Source of the DNA: Xanthomonas sacchari
GTDB taxonomy: Bacteria; Pseudomonadota; Gammaproteobacteria; Xanthomonadales; Xanthomonadaceae
DNA: 64,000 nt
Reading direction: 5' to 3'
NCBI RefSeq assembly: GCF_040529065.1
Contig: NZ_CP132343.1
Coordinates: 3,224,001 to 3,288,000 of the forward strand
Position 1 is the first letter of the stretch; every line of letters begins with the position of its first letter. The notes beneath the pieces were generated by a model. The model did not search any database. It worked only from the letters and a program-made list of their open reading frames with translations, and was not told the origin of the DNA. Made by a program: the position numbers and the translations under genes. This document shows, one piece after another, positions 43,305 to 52,502 of this stretch.

Positions 43305-44882
43305 TCAATGCATCGCGAGCGGAGCGCCGCCCTTGGGCAGCGGCTTGAGCAGGAACGCCAGCGGGATCGTGCACACCACGATCACCCCGAAGATCCAGAA
43401 CAGGTCGTTGTAGGTCATCACCAGCGCCTGCTGTTGCACCAGCCGCGCCAGCTGGGCCAGCGACTGCATCGCCGCGCCGGCGCCGGAGGCCGACTGCAGT
43501 TGCGCGGCGATGCCGTGCAGGTAGTCCTGCGCCAGCGGCGAATTGGCGGTGGTGCCGCTGCCGAGCATCTGCGTATGGAACACCATGCGCCGCTCCTGGA
43601 AGGTGGAGATCAGCGCCAGCCCGATCGAGCCGCCCATGTTGCGCGCGGCGTTGAACAGGCCCGAGGCGTCGCCGGCCAGGTCCGGCGGCACCGAGGAGAT
43701 CGCCGCCTGGTTGAGCGACATCATCGCCAGCGCCAGCCCGCAGCCCTGCAGCAGTTGCCCTACGACGAAATGCATGCCGACCGACTCGGCGGTCAGATGC
43801 ATGTTGACGAAACAGGCCGCGGCGAAGCAGCTCAACCCGCCCAGCACCAGCACGCGCACGTCCACCGTGGTCAGCAGCTTGGGCATCATCGGCATCAGCA
43901 ACACCGTGGGGATACCCGACAGCAGCACCACGTAGCCGGACTGCTCGGTGTTGTAGCCGGAGATCACCGCCAGGAACTGCGGGATCATGTACATGACCCC
44001 GAACAGGATCATGCCCACCGCCATCACCATCACGAACACCGCGCCGAAACTGCGCTGCAGCAGGATCGACAGGCGGATCACCGGCTGCCGGCTGAGGAAC
44101 TGCGAGCCCACCAGGGCGATGAAGCCGACCAGCGACACCACGCTCAGCAGCACGATCTCGGTGGACTCGAACCAGCGCTCGCGCTGGCCTTCCTCCAGCA
44201 CCACGGTCAAGGCGCCCAGCCCCGCGGTCAGGCCGAAGATGCCGAGCCAGTCGGCGTCGAGCAGCCCGCGCAGGTACATGCGCTCGTGCGGCAGCCCGAG
44301 CAGCAGCAGCGCCACCAGGCCGGCGCAGACCGGCACGTTGAGGAAGAACGCGTAGTGCCAGCTCACGTTCTCGGTGAGCCAGCCGCCCAGCAACGGGCCG
44401 ATCACCGGGCCGAGGATCACGGTCATGCCGAACAGCGCCGTGCCCAGGGTCTGCTGCGCCGGCGGCAGGCGCGTGGCGACGATGGTCAGCGCGGTGGGGA
44501 TCAGCGCGCCGCCGGCGAAGCCCTGGCCGACCCGGCCGAGGATCATCATGGTCAGGCTGTTGGACAGCCCGCACACCACCGAGAAGAAGGTGAACAACAG
44601 CGCGCAGATCAGCAGGAAGTTGCGCAGCCCCAGGGTGCGCACGAACCAGCCGGTGAGCGGGATCATCACGATCTCGGCGACCAGGTAAGAGGTCGAGATC
44701 CAGGTGCCCTCGGTGCCGCTGGCGCCGACCTCGCCCTGGATGGTCGGCAACGCGGCGTTGACGATGGAGATGTCCAGCGTCGCCATGAACGAGCCGATGG
44801 TGCCGGCGGCCACCGCCAGCCACGCGCCGGTGTCGGCCTTTTGCGGCGCCTGGGCGCCGGCCGCCGCGGCCGCTTCGCTCAC
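43305..44882 (-). CDS. EmrB-type DHA2 drug/H+ antiporter
   Basis: 525 residues, 14-helix MFS transporter. GTG start overlapping the emrA stop (GTGA). Motifs: GSFMATLDISIVNAALPTIQGE (helix 1), STSYLVAEIVMIPLTGWFVRTLGLR, and motif C-type PVIGPLLGGWLTENVSWHYAF. Couples proton entry to extrusion of hydrophobic compounds through EmrA and the outer-membrane channel. Substrate unknown. Its placing inside polyamine genes is noted as a finding. Confidence 0.93.
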   Translation of the reverse strand: MSEAAAAAGAQAPQKADTGAWLAVAAGTIGSFMATLDISIVNAALPTIQGEVGASGTEGTWISTSYLVAEIVMIPLTGWFVRTLGLRNFLLICALLFTFFSVVCGLSNSLTMMILGRVGQGFAGGALIPTALTIVATRLPPAQQTLGTALFGMTVILGPVIGPLLGGWLTENVSWHYAFFLNVPVCAGLVALLLLGLPHERMYLRGLLDADWLGIFGLTAGLGALTVVLEEGQRERWFESTEIVLLSVVSLVGFIALVGSQFLSRQPVIRLSILLQRSFGAVFVMVMAVGMILFGVMYMIPQFLAVISGYNTEQSGYVVLLSGIPTVLLMPMMPKLLTTVDVRVLVLGGLSCFAAACFVNMHLTAESVGMHFVVGQLLQGCGLALAMMSLNQAAISSVPPDLAGDASGLFNAARNMGGSIGLALISTFQERRMVFHTQMLGSGTTANSPLAQDYLHGIAAQLQSASGAGAAMQSLAQLARLVQQQALVMTYNDLFWIFGVIVVCTIPLAFLLKPLPKGGAPLAMH

Positions 44883-46132
44883 GGGGTGCGCCCGCGCGGG
44901 GCGACCGCATCCTGGCCCTGCGCGTCTTCTTCCTCCACGCGCTCCTTGGCGTCCTTGGCGCTGCGCGTGTCGACGGTCACCGTGACCGACATGCCCGGCA
45001 CCAGGACCTTGCGCGCCTCGGCGCCGGCCTTGAGGCGGACCCGCACCGGCACCCGCTGCACCACCTTGGTGAAGTTGCCGGTGGCGTTCTCCGGCGGCAG
45101 CAGCGCGAACTGCGACCCGGTGCCCGGGGCGATGCTCTCGACCACGCCATCCAGTTCCACCCCGGACAGCGCATCGACCTCGATCCGCGCCGGCTGCCCC
45201 GGCCGCATCAGCCCGACCTGGGTTTCCTTGAAGTTGGCGCTCAGGTACAGCGCCTCCACCGGCACCACGCTCATCAGCCGGGTGCCGGCGGCGACGAACT
45301 GGCCGACCTGCACGGTCTTGTCACCGATGCGACCGGCGATGCGCGCGGTCAGGCGGGTATCCTCCACCGCCACCTCCGCCTGCGCGGCGTCGGCCTGCGC
45401 CTGCACCAGCGCGGCCCGCGCCTGGTCGAGCTGGGCGCTGGTGCCCTGCACCTGGCTCTCGGCGGCGACAACCTGGGCCTTGGCCGCGTCGAACTGCGCC
45501 TGCGCGCGGTCGCGGTCGTGGAGGATGCTTTCGTAGTGTTCGTGGGTGTCGGCACCGGACGCGGCCAACGGCCCGAAGCGCTTGGCCTCGCCCTGGGCAA
45601 AGCGCAGGCTGGCGGCGGCCGCGGTCACCTGGGTGCGCGCCTGCAGCAGGCTGGCGCGCTGCGCCTGCAGCCCGGCCTCGGCGGCGGCGATGTCGGCCTG
45701 GCGCACCGCGATGGCGGCCTGCGCCTGCTCCAGGGTGGCGCGGTAGGTGCGCGGGTCGATCTCCAGCAGCGGCTGCCCGGCGGTCACTGTCTGGTTGTCG
45801 CGCACGTACACCGCGGTGACATAGCCATTGACCCGTGGGGCCACCGCCACCGTGTCGGCCTGCAGGTAGGCGTTGTTGGTCTCCTGCAGGTAGCGGCCGG
45901 TGGTGAGGTAGTAGATCAGCCACACCACCAGGCCGATCACCACCAGCAGGCCGATCAGCAGCAGGGTCCATTTGACCTTGGGGTTCTTCAGCGGCGACGG
46001 GGTGTCGGCCTTGCCGGTGTCGTCGCCGCGCGCGTCGTCCCGGCGCTTGCCGGCCTGGCCCTGGTCGGCGTGGGCGTCGGGCGCGGCGGCCTGCCGCGGC
46101 GCCTGCGAGGAGTCTGGGTCGTGGTTGCTCAA
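44879..46132 (-). CDS. EmrA-type membrane-fusion (HlyD-family) protein
   Basis: 417 residues from a TTG start (LSNHDPDSSQ) with AGGA upstream; earlier in-frame ATGs lie in repeat DNA. A charged cytosolic N-terminus (1-50) is followed by one membrane helix (KWTLLLIGLLVVIGLVVWLIYYL), a lipoyl-like half-motif, a long coiled coil (about 120-260) and the second half-motif with TARIAGRIGDKTVQVGQFV. The C-terminus has an acidic tail. Bridges EmrB and the outer-membrane channel. No MarR-type regulator gene is adjacent. Confidence 0.92.
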   Translation of the reverse strand: MSNHDPDSSQAPRQAAAPDAHADQGQAGKRRDDARGDDTGKADTPSPLKNPKVKWTLLLIGLLVVIGLVVWLIYYLTTGRYLQETNNAYLQADTVAVAPRVNGYVTAVYVRDNQTVTAGQPLLEIDPRTYRATLEQAQAAIAVRQADIAAAEAGLQAQRASLLQARTQVTAAAASLRFAQGEAKRFGPLAASGADTHEHYESILHDRDRAQAQFDAAKAQVVAAESQVQGTSAQLDQARAALVQAQADAAQAEVAVEDTRLTARIAGRIGDKTVQVGQFVAAGTRLMSVVPVEALYLSANFKETQVGLMRPGQPARIEVDALSGVELDGVVESIAPGTGSQFALLPPENATGNFTKVVQRVPVRVRLKAGAEARKVLVPGMSVTVTVDTRSAKDAKERVEEEDAQGQDAVAPRGRTP

Positions 46133-46693
46133 GTCGCTGATTCCTGGGGAGAGGAAGAACGTCGCCGGGTCGGGACGGCGACGCCACCAAACGGTAGCGT
46201 ACGCCCGCCGGCGCATTATTTGTACCGGCGAGTACAGAGTGTGTGAGCATCGCGTGGCGGTGGCGCTGCGGCGTCTCTGCGAGTGCGGATGCTGTGCGGC
46301 GCCAGACCCGGCCGCTTGCGTCGAGGGAGCGATTTGCCGGTCGCTCAGCCCGATGGGGCGCCATGCGCGGAGGCGCCCTTCGGTCGCGCGAAGGGCGCTA
46401 TCGGGAAGGCCTGTCGCGGCTGAAGCCGCTCCTACGGGAGAGGGTGTTGCCCGCTCCGATCTCGACCGGGAGAGCGTGCCGGCGCGGTACCTGCGTGCAC
46501 CGGCAAAAGGGGAAGGAGCGGCTTCAGCCGCAACGGGCGAAGACGCGATGCGTGCCAGGCAGCATCGCGTCGGGACTGAAGTCCCTCCCACAACAGCCGC
46601 TTGCACTTGGCGTGGCCGACTCGGGCAAGCGTGTCGTGCTGCCCCACCCGGATCAACGACACCGCATCGCCCGGGACAGCAAAGACCAGCGGC
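46133..46693. other. Repeat-rich intergenic region upstream of emrA
   Basis: 561 bp. It holds a hairpin GCGCCCTTCG...CGAAGGGCGC (46373-46398), single REP half-units at 46413-46435 (GTCGCGGCTGAAGCCGCTCCTAC) and 46514-46534 (reverse sense), and a second repeat type GCGTCGGGACTGAAGTCCC (46567-46591) with its own small palindrome. The emrA promoter must lie between 46133 and about 46330; no boxes were fixed. No gene is visible. Confidence 0.7.
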
Positions 46694-47815
46694 TCAGCGG
46701 CCGGTCTTGATCTCCGTCCACAGGCGGGTGTACAGCTTGTCCACCTCGGGTGGGTTGATCGAGTAGGTGAACATCTTCGCGGCCACTTCCGGCGGCGGAT
46801 AGATGGTCGCGTCGTTGCGGATGGCCGCGTCCACCAGCGGGGTCGCCTGCGGCACCGGGTTGGCGTAGTGGATGAAGTCGGTATTGGCCGCGGCCACCTT
46901 CGGCGTCAGCAGGTAGTTGATGAACGCGTAGGCGTTGTCCGGGTGCTTGGCGTCCTTGGGGATGGCCAGCATGTCGAACCACTGCGGCGCGCCTTCCTTG
47001 GGAATCGAGTAGGCCACGTGCACGCCGTTCTTGGCTTCCTCGGCGCGGTCGCGGGCCTGGATGATGTCGCCGGACCAGCCCACCGCCAGGCAGGTGCTGC
47101 CGTTGGCCAGCGAGGTCACGTACTGCGAGGAGTGGAAGTTCTGCACGTAGGGGCGGATGCGCTTGATCAGCGCCGCGGCCTGCTCGATCTTGGCCGGATC
47201 GGTGCTGTGCGGATCCTCGCCCAGGTAATGCAGCGCGATCGGGATCAGGTCCGAGGGCGTATCCAGCAGGGTCACGCCGCAGTCCTTGAGCTTGGACAGG
47301 TTCTCCGGCTTGAACACCAGGTCCCAGCTGTTGGCGATGTCGGTGCTGCCGAACGCGGCCTTGACCTTGTCCACGTTGTAGCCGATGCCGGTGGTGCCGA
47401 CCATGTACGGCACGCCGTATTTGTTGCCTGGATCCTGCTGCGCGATGCGCTGCATGATCTGCGGATCGAGATTGGCCAGGTTCGGGATCTTGCTCTTGTC
47501 CAGCGGCAGGAACACCCCGGCCTGGATCTGCCGGCCGAAGAAGTTCAGCGTTGGCACCACCACGTCGTAGCCGCTGCCGCCGGCCAGCAGTTTGGTCTCC
47601 ACCATCTCGTCGCTGTCGAAGACGTCATAGGTGACCTTGATGCCGGTCTGCTTTTCGAAGTCGGGAATCGTGTTCTCGGCGATGTAGTCCGAGTAGTTGT
47701 ACACGTTGAGCACCTTCGCCTCGCCCTGCCCCGCCTTGTCCGCGTCGCCGCCGGAACCGCCGCAGCCGGCGAGCAACGCCGTGGCCAGGGAAAGAGTGAG
47801 CAGTCGCAAGGTCAT
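46694..47815 (-). CDS. potF: Polyamine-binding periplasmic lipoprotein/substrate-binding protein PotF
   Basis: 373 residues from ATG MTLRLLTLSLATALLAGC. The signal ends in LLAGC, so it is lipidated or cleaved at Cys18. The mature protein has the PotD/PotF fold: VLNVYNYSDYIAENTIPDFEKQTGIKVTYDVFDSDEM, SGYDVVVPTLNFFGRQ and NSWDLVFKPENL. It delivers putrescine to PotGHI. It is transcribed downstream of the aminotransferase gene (90 bp), and the transporter core is 5 kb away on the same strand. Confidence 0.93.
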   Translation of the reverse strand: MTLRLLTLSLATALLAGCGGSGGDADKAGQGEAKVLNVYNYSDYIAENTIPDFEKQTGIKVTYDVFDSDEMVETKLLAGGSGYDVVVPTLNFFGRQIQAGVFLPLDKSKIPNLANLDPQIMQRIAQQDPGNKYGVPYMVGTTGIGYNVDKVKAAFGSTDIANSWDLVFKPENLSKLKDCGVTLLDTPSDLIPIALHYLGEDPHSTDPAKIEQAAALIKRIRPYVQNFHSSQYVTSLANGSTCLAVGWSGDIIQARDRAEEAKNGVHVAYSIPKEGAPQWFDMLAIPKDAKHPDNAYAFINYLLTPKVAAANTDFIHYANPVPQATPLVDAAIRNDATIYPPPEVAAKMFTYSINPPEVDKLYTRLWTEIKTGR

Positions 47816-47905
47816 GGCAGGTCTCCGCGGGTCCATGGGCAAGAGGGGGAAGGATCGGCGCCGCGCGCCGATCCGGGGGGACGGTCCAGACTACCCAGCG
47901 CCGGG

Positions 47906-49270
47906 CTATTTGCCCAGCGCCTGCGCGGTGTCCTCCAGCGCCCGCCAGGCCTTGTCGAACAGTTCGTCGACCTGGGCGCGGCTGAGGATCAGCGGCGGCG
48001 ACAGCAGCATCGCGTCGTGGGTGGCGCGCAGGATCAGGCCGCGGCGCAGCGCATGGTCGCGGCACAGCGCACCGACCTTGCCGCGCTCGGGGAAGTAGTG
48101 CCGGTGCGGCTTGTCCGGCACCAGTTCCAGCGCCCCGATCATGCCGACGATGCGCGCCTCGCCGACCAACCGATGCTCGCCCAGCTCGGCCCAGCGCTGC
48201 GCCAGGTACGGCGCGATCTCGCTGCGTGCGCGTTCGACGATGCCCTCGTCCTGCAGCAGGCGCAGATTTTCCAGCGCCACCGCCGCGCACACCGGGTGGC
48301 CGGAATAGGTGCAACCGTGCGCCAGTTCGCCGCCCTGCTCCTTCAGCACCGTGGCCACGCGCGTGCCGAACATCGCCGCCCCGAGCGGGATGTAGCCGGA
48401 GGTGATGCCCTTGGCGATGGTCATCACGTCCGGCTGGAAGCCGAAGTGTTGCGACCCAAACCATTCGCCGGTGCGGCCGAAGCCACAGATCACCTCGTCG
48501 GCGACCAGCAGCACGTTGTAGCGGCGGCAGATGCGTTCGATCTCCGGCCAGTAGCTGCGCGGCGGGATGTACACGCCGATCGCGCCCATGATCGGCTCGC
48601 CGATGAACGCAGCGACCCGCTCCGGCCCCAATTCCAGGATCTTGTGCTCCAGCCTGCACGCGGCCAGCAGCCCGTATTCCTCCGGGTCCATGTCGCCGCC
48701 GTCGCCGAACCAGTACGGCGGATCGATGTGGTGGATGTCGGGGATCGGCAGACCGCCCTGGCGGTGCATGCCCTTCATCCCGCCGAGGCTGGCGCCGGCC
48801 ATGGTGGTGCCGTGGTAGCCGTCGTGGCGACCGATGAAGATGCTCTTCTGCGGCTGGTCCTGCACGGCCCAGAAGTGTCGCACCAGGCGCAGGATGGTGT
48901 CGTTGGCCTCGGAGCCGGAGTTGGTGAAGAAGGCATGGTCGAGGTCGCCCGGCGCCAGTTCGGCGAGCTTGGCGGCCAGGCAGATGGTGGGCTCGGTGGT
49001 GCACTGGAAGAAGCTGTTGTAGTACGCCAGCTGTTCCATCTGCCGCGCGGCGGCCTGGCCGAGTTCCTTGCGCCCGTAACCGACGTTGACGCACCACAGG
49101 CCGGCGAAGGCATCCAGCAACTGGTTGCCGTCTGCATCCCAGACATAGGCGCCGTGGCCGCGGGTGAGGATGCGGGTGCCTTTCTGCGCCAGGGCGGCGT
49201 TGTCGTTGAACGGGTGCAGGTGGTGCGCGGCATCCAGGTCCTGCAGGGCGCGCGTGTCGATCGGGTCCAT
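47906..49270 (-). CDS. Class III aminotransferase, putrescine-pyruvate type (SpuC-like)
   Basis: 454 residues, PLP-dependent class III transaminase. GGAG precedes ATG MDPIDTRALQDLDAAHHLHPF. FTNSGSEANDTILRLVRHFW, LLVADEVICGFGRTGEWFGS and PLP Lys287 (TIAKGITSGYIPLGA) are present. SpuC-type enzymes move the amino group of putrescine, cadaverine or spermidine to pyruvate, giving 4-aminobutyraldehyde; the gene context (potF, puuA, puuD) supports that. A long inverted-repeat element begins 45 bp before its start. Confidence 0.9.
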   Translation of the reverse strand: MDPIDTRALQDLDAAHHLHPFNDNAALAQKGTRILTRGHGAYVWDADGNQLLDAFAGLWCVNVGYGRKELGQAAARQMEQLAYYNSFFQCTTEPTICLAAKLAELAPGDLDHAFFTNSGSEANDTILRLVRHFWAVQDQPQKSIFIGRHDGYHGTTMAGASLGGMKGMHRQGGLPIPDIHHIDPPYWFGDGGDMDPEEYGLLAACRLEHKILELGPERVAAFIGEPIMGAIGVYIPPRSYWPEIERICRRYNVLLVADEVICGFGRTGEWFGSQHFGFQPDVMTIAKGITSGYIPLGAAMFGTRVATVLKEQGGELAHGCTYSGHPVCAAVALENLRLLQDEGIVERARSEIAPYLAQRWAELGEHRLVGEARIVGMIGALELVPDKPHRHYFPERGKVGALCRDHALRRGLILRATHDAMLLSPPLILSRAQVDELFDKAWRALEDTAQALGK

Positions 49271-49314
49271 GTCCACTCCAATGTTGTTACCAAGGCCGCA
49301 AACGCGGCCAAGCT

Positions 49315-50062
49315 TTGCTCTTGCTCGTTCTGTTGCTGTTGCTGTTGTTCTTGCTGTTGCCGGCGCTTTTGACTTGCCGGGTTCCCTTCCGAAGCGGCGG
49401 CCGTGCCGGGGAAAAACCCCGAAGGGGCGGCGCACATGGATGTGCGCCGTTCGCGGCAGGGGCAGGATGCCCCTTCCGCGAATCCCCCGGCATGGACGCG
49501 GACCCGGAGCGCGTTAGCGCGGAGGGCGCGAGGCAGGGTGTGCTTTCTTTTGGTTACTTTTCTTTGCACAAGCAAAGAAAAGTGACTCGCCGCTAGGCGA
49601 AAGCTTTGCTCTTGCACTTGCTGCTACGGCGGTGGCCGCTGAATCGTAGGAGCGGCTTCAGCCGCGACAGCGAGAGCCAATTGTGTCTGTCGCGGCTGAA
49701 GCCGCTCCTACAGATCTTCTCGTCCGACAGAAAAATTTCAATCAACAGCAATAGCAACAGCAAAAGCTTTAAAGGCTTTCGCCCTTGCGGGCGAGTTACT
49801 TTTCTTTGCTCGCGCAAAGAAAAGGTAACCAAAAGAAAGCGCGCCCTGCCTTCGCGCCCTCCGCGCTGCGCGCTCCGGGTCCGCGTCCATCACGGGGATC
49901 CGCGGAAGGGGCATCCTGCCCCTGCCGCGGACGGCGTACATCCATGTACGCCGCCCTTCGGGTGTTTCCCCGCGATGGCCGCCGCTTCGGAAGGGAACCC
50001 GGTAAGTCAAAAGCAACAACCGAAGCAACAGCAAAAGCAACGGCAACAGCAACGGCAAGATC
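49315..50062. repeat. Nested inverted-repeat element with microsatellite edges
   Basis: Two arms of about 240 bp (49365-49604 and 49775-50014) are inverted copies, differing at about one position in ten. Inside each arm are smaller hairpins, such as GCGCACAT/ATGTGCGC and a perfect 12-bp ACTTTTCTTTGC/GCAAAGAAAAGT (49556-49583). Between the arms lies a REP palindrome. Outside and inside the arms are degenerate TTGCTG / CAGCAA microsatellites. Arm open frames are short, differ between copies and look non-coding. Possibly a dispersed element, not reported as a transposon since no ends or transposase are seen. Confidence 0.85.
49646..49711. repeat. REP palindrome at the centre of the nested element
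   Basis: Perfect 25-bp arms GTAGGAGCGGCTTCAG... (49646-49670) and its complement (49687-49711) with a 16-nt loop. Same family as 19155-19222. Confidence 0.9.
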
Positions 50063-50114
50063 GAATTTGCTGCAGAGCGTAGGCATCACGCGAGCCACGA
50101 AAGGCACCAGGAAC

Positions 50115-51497
50115 TCACACGTTCAACAACAAAAACTCCCGCTCCCACGAACTGATCACCCGGAAGAACGTCTCGTATTCCTTGCGCTTGACCGAAATGT
50201 ACGCCCGCACGAAACGCGGCCCCAGCAACTCCTGCAACGGCCCGCACCGCTCCAACTCGTCCAGCGCCTCGCCCAGCGAGCGCGGCAACTGATAGCCCAT
50301 CTCCTTGCCGCTGCCGGTAGTCGGCTCGGTTGGCTCGAGCTTCTCGCGGATTCCGAGCAGGCCGCAGGCCAGCGTCGCCGCCATCGCCAGATAGGGATTG
50401 GCATCGGAGCCGGCGAAGCGGCTCTCCACGCGCATGTTCTCGATCGTGTCGATCGGCACGCGCAGGCCGCAGGTGCGGTTGTCGAAGCCCCACAGCACGT
50501 TGCTCGGCGACACCTCGCCGAACATCAGCCGCCGGTAGGAATTGACATTGGGCGCGAAGAACGCCATCGCCATCGGCACGTACTTCTGCAGGCCCGCCAG
50601 GTAATGGGCGAAGGTGCGGCTGTACTCGCCGGCGCGGCGGCCGCTGAAGACGTTCTTGCCGTGCTTGTCCACCAGGCTCTGGTGGATGTGCATCGCACTG
50701 CCCGGCTCGTTCTCCATCGGCTTGGCCAAAAAGGTGGCGTAGACGCCGTGGCGCAGCGCCGCCTCGCGCATGGTGCGCTTGAACAGGAATACCTGGTCGG
50801 CACGCGACAGCGCGTCGTCGTGAGTGAAGTTGACCTCCAGCTGCGCCGCGCCGGATTCGTGGATCAGCGTGTCCACGTCCAATTCCATCGCGTCGCAATA
50901 GTCGTACATCAGGTCCAGGATCGGGTCGAACTCGTTGACCGCATCGATCGAGTACGACTGCCGCGCCGTCTCCGGCCGCCCGGAGCGGCCGGCCGGCGGC
51001 AGCAGCGGGAAGTCCGGATCGGTGTTCTTCTGCACCAGGAAGAACTCCAGCTCCGGCGCCACCACCGGCTTGCAGCCGATCGCCGCATACGCCGCCAGCA
51101 CCCCGCGCAGCACGTTGCGCGGCGCCAGTTCGTGCGGCTTGCCTTCCTTGGTGTAGCAATCGTGGATCACCTGCGCAGTTGGGTCGGCGGCCCACGGCAC
51201 CATGCGCACCGTGTCCGGGTCCGGGCGCAGTTGCATGTCCGAATCCGACGGCGAGGTCAGGTCGTAATAGTCGTCCGGATAATCGCCAGTGACGGTGGTG
51301 GCGAATATGCCCTCGGGCAGCCGCGTGCCGTAGTCGTGCGAGAACTTGGCGGCAGGAATGATCTTGCCGCGGGCGTTGCCGGTGATGTCCGGCACCAGGC
51401 ATTCGACCTCGGTGATGTGGCGTTCCTTGAGCCAGCGCCGCAGCGAGCTTTCCTGCTGCTCCGGCGTGTGCTTGCGCGATCGGGGTCGACTGGCCAT
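50115..51497 (-). CDS. Gamma-glutamylpolyamine synthetase, glutamine-synthetase family (PuuA/SpuI-like)
   Basis: 460 residues. Glutamine-synthetase fold: N-terminal beta-grasp VECLVPDITGNARGKIIPAAKF, the metal/ATP motifs APELEFFLVQ, AQLEVNFTHDDAL and MHIHQSLVDKHGKN, the catalytic NSYRRLMFGE and NRTCGLRVP, and RVESRFAGSDANPYLAMAA. In the polyamine context it should attach glutamate to putrescine (or spermidine) with ATP. It lacks the C-terminal adenylylation Tyr region of GlnA. 5 bp after puuD on the same strand, so co-transcribed. Confidence 0.9.
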   Translation of the reverse strand: MASRPRSRKHTPEQQESSLRRWLKERHITEVECLVPDITGNARGKIIPAAKFSHDYGTRLPEGIFATTVTGDYPDDYYDLTSPSDSDMQLRPDPDTVRMVPWAADPTAQVIHDCYTKEGKPHELAPRNVLRGVLAAYAAIGCKPVVAPELEFFLVQKNTDPDFPLLPPAGRSGRPETARQSYSIDAVNEFDPILDLMYDYCDAMELDVDTLIHESGAAQLEVNFTHDDALSRADQVFLFKRTMREAALRHGVYATFLAKPMENEPGSAMHIHQSLVDKHGKNVFSGRRAGEYSRTFAHYLAGLQKYVPMAMAFFAPNVNSYRRLMFGEVSPSNVLWGFDNRTCGLRVPIDTIENMRVESRFAGSDANPYLAMAATLACGLLGIREKLEPTEPTTGSGKEMGYQLPRSLGEALDELERCGPLQELLGPRFVRAYISVKRKEYETFFRVISSWEREFLLLNV

Positions 51498-51502
51498 GGG
51501 AC

Positions 51503-52258
51503 TCAGTGCCTGCGGGTGGCCGCATAGTGGCGACAGGCGTCGCCGAAGGATTGGAAGATGCCGAGATAGAACGCGTCGTCGAGCACCCGCCACTCCGGAT
51601 GCCATTGCACGCCGAGCAGGAAGCCGGGGCCGATGCCGCGGAAGGCCTCGATCAACCCATCCGGCGCCAGCGCCTCGACGATCAGGTCGCCGCCGAGCCG
51701 GGCCACACCCTGCCCGTGCAGCGAGTTGACCCGCACCCGGTCGCGGCCGGCGATCTCCTCCAGCCAGCCGCCGTGGCTCAGCGTCACCTCGTGCGCCGGC
51801 GCGTATTGCGCCTCCAGCGGCGCCTGCGGATCCTCTCGATGATCGGACAGCCCCGGCTGCGCATGCACCTTCTGGTGCAGGGTACCGCCGAGGGCGACGT
51901 TGATCTCCTGGAAGCCGCGGCAGATCGCCAGGATCGGCAGGCCCAGCGAGATCGCCTGCGGAATCAGGTCCAGCGTGTTGGCGTCGCGCGCCGGGTCGTG
52001 CAGGTTGCCGAGCCAGCTCGGCTCGTCGCTGTAATGATGCGGTTCGATGTTGCTGACCGCGCCGGTCAGCAGCAGGCCATCGAGCCGGGTCAACCACGCG
52101 CGGGCGTCGACCGGCGGCTGCAGCGACGGCAGCAGCACCGGGGTCACCCCCGCACCATCGACGGCGGCGCGCAGATACTTCTCGCCCGCGGCCAGGAACG
52201 GATGCTGGCCGATGAGCTTGCGGTCGGTCGGTACGCCGACCAGGGGCGATACGGCCAT
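51503..52258 (-). CDS. puuD: Gamma-glutamyl-gamma-aminobutyrate hydrolase PuuD
   Basis: 251 residues, class I glutamine amidotransferase-like fold. Nucleophile Cys113 (AICRGFQEINVALGG), His220 and Glu222 (VQWHPEW) match the E. coli PuuD triad. Releases GABA and glutamate from gamma-glutamyl-GABA. First gene of a puuD-puuA transcript, 244 bp divergent from the second synthetase gene; a regulator of the PuuR type is not adjacent. The upstream gap has AT-rich stretches at 52299-52315 but no definite operator. Confidence 0.93.
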   Translation of the reverse strand: MAVSPLVGVPTDRKLIGQHPFLAAGEKYLRAAVDGAGVTPVLLPSLQPPVDARAWLTRLDGLLLTGAVSNIEPHHYSDEPSWLGNLHDPARDANTLDLIPQAISLGLPILAICRGFQEINVALGGTLHQKVHAQPGLSDHREDPQAPLEAQYAPAHEVTLSHGGWLEEIAGRDRVRVNSLHGQGVARLGGDLIVEALAPDGLIEAFRGIGPGFLLGVQWHPEWRVLDDAFYLGIFQSFGDACRHYAATRRH

Positions 52259-52502
52259 GCGAAGAACTCGTGTGGCGTCGTCGCAAGTTACCGCGGGCGT
52301 TTTATTTTTACAACACGACGCACTGCGGAACGCGGCACAGACTGCATGCGCCGCGCCCACATTGCGCACGCAAGGTCGTGAAATCTTGCCGCAGCATGAC
52401 GACAGTGCGGCCGACCGTTGGCACAGCGCGCCCTGCGGCTGTTGAGTATTCTTGACGCCATGGCGCTCTGCTAAGCTCGAAGCACTCCCGCAGTCCGCCG
52501 CG

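Noticed and set aside
49285-50107. Several short open frames inside the nested repeat, some similar on both arms
   Set aside because: They arise from repeat sequence, differ in frame between arms and contain low-complexity residues; no ribosome sites.
52452-52477. TTGACG followed by TAAGCT upstream of the second synthetase as a sigma-70 promoter
   Set aside because: The spacing is only about 14 bp, too short for a normal promoter.
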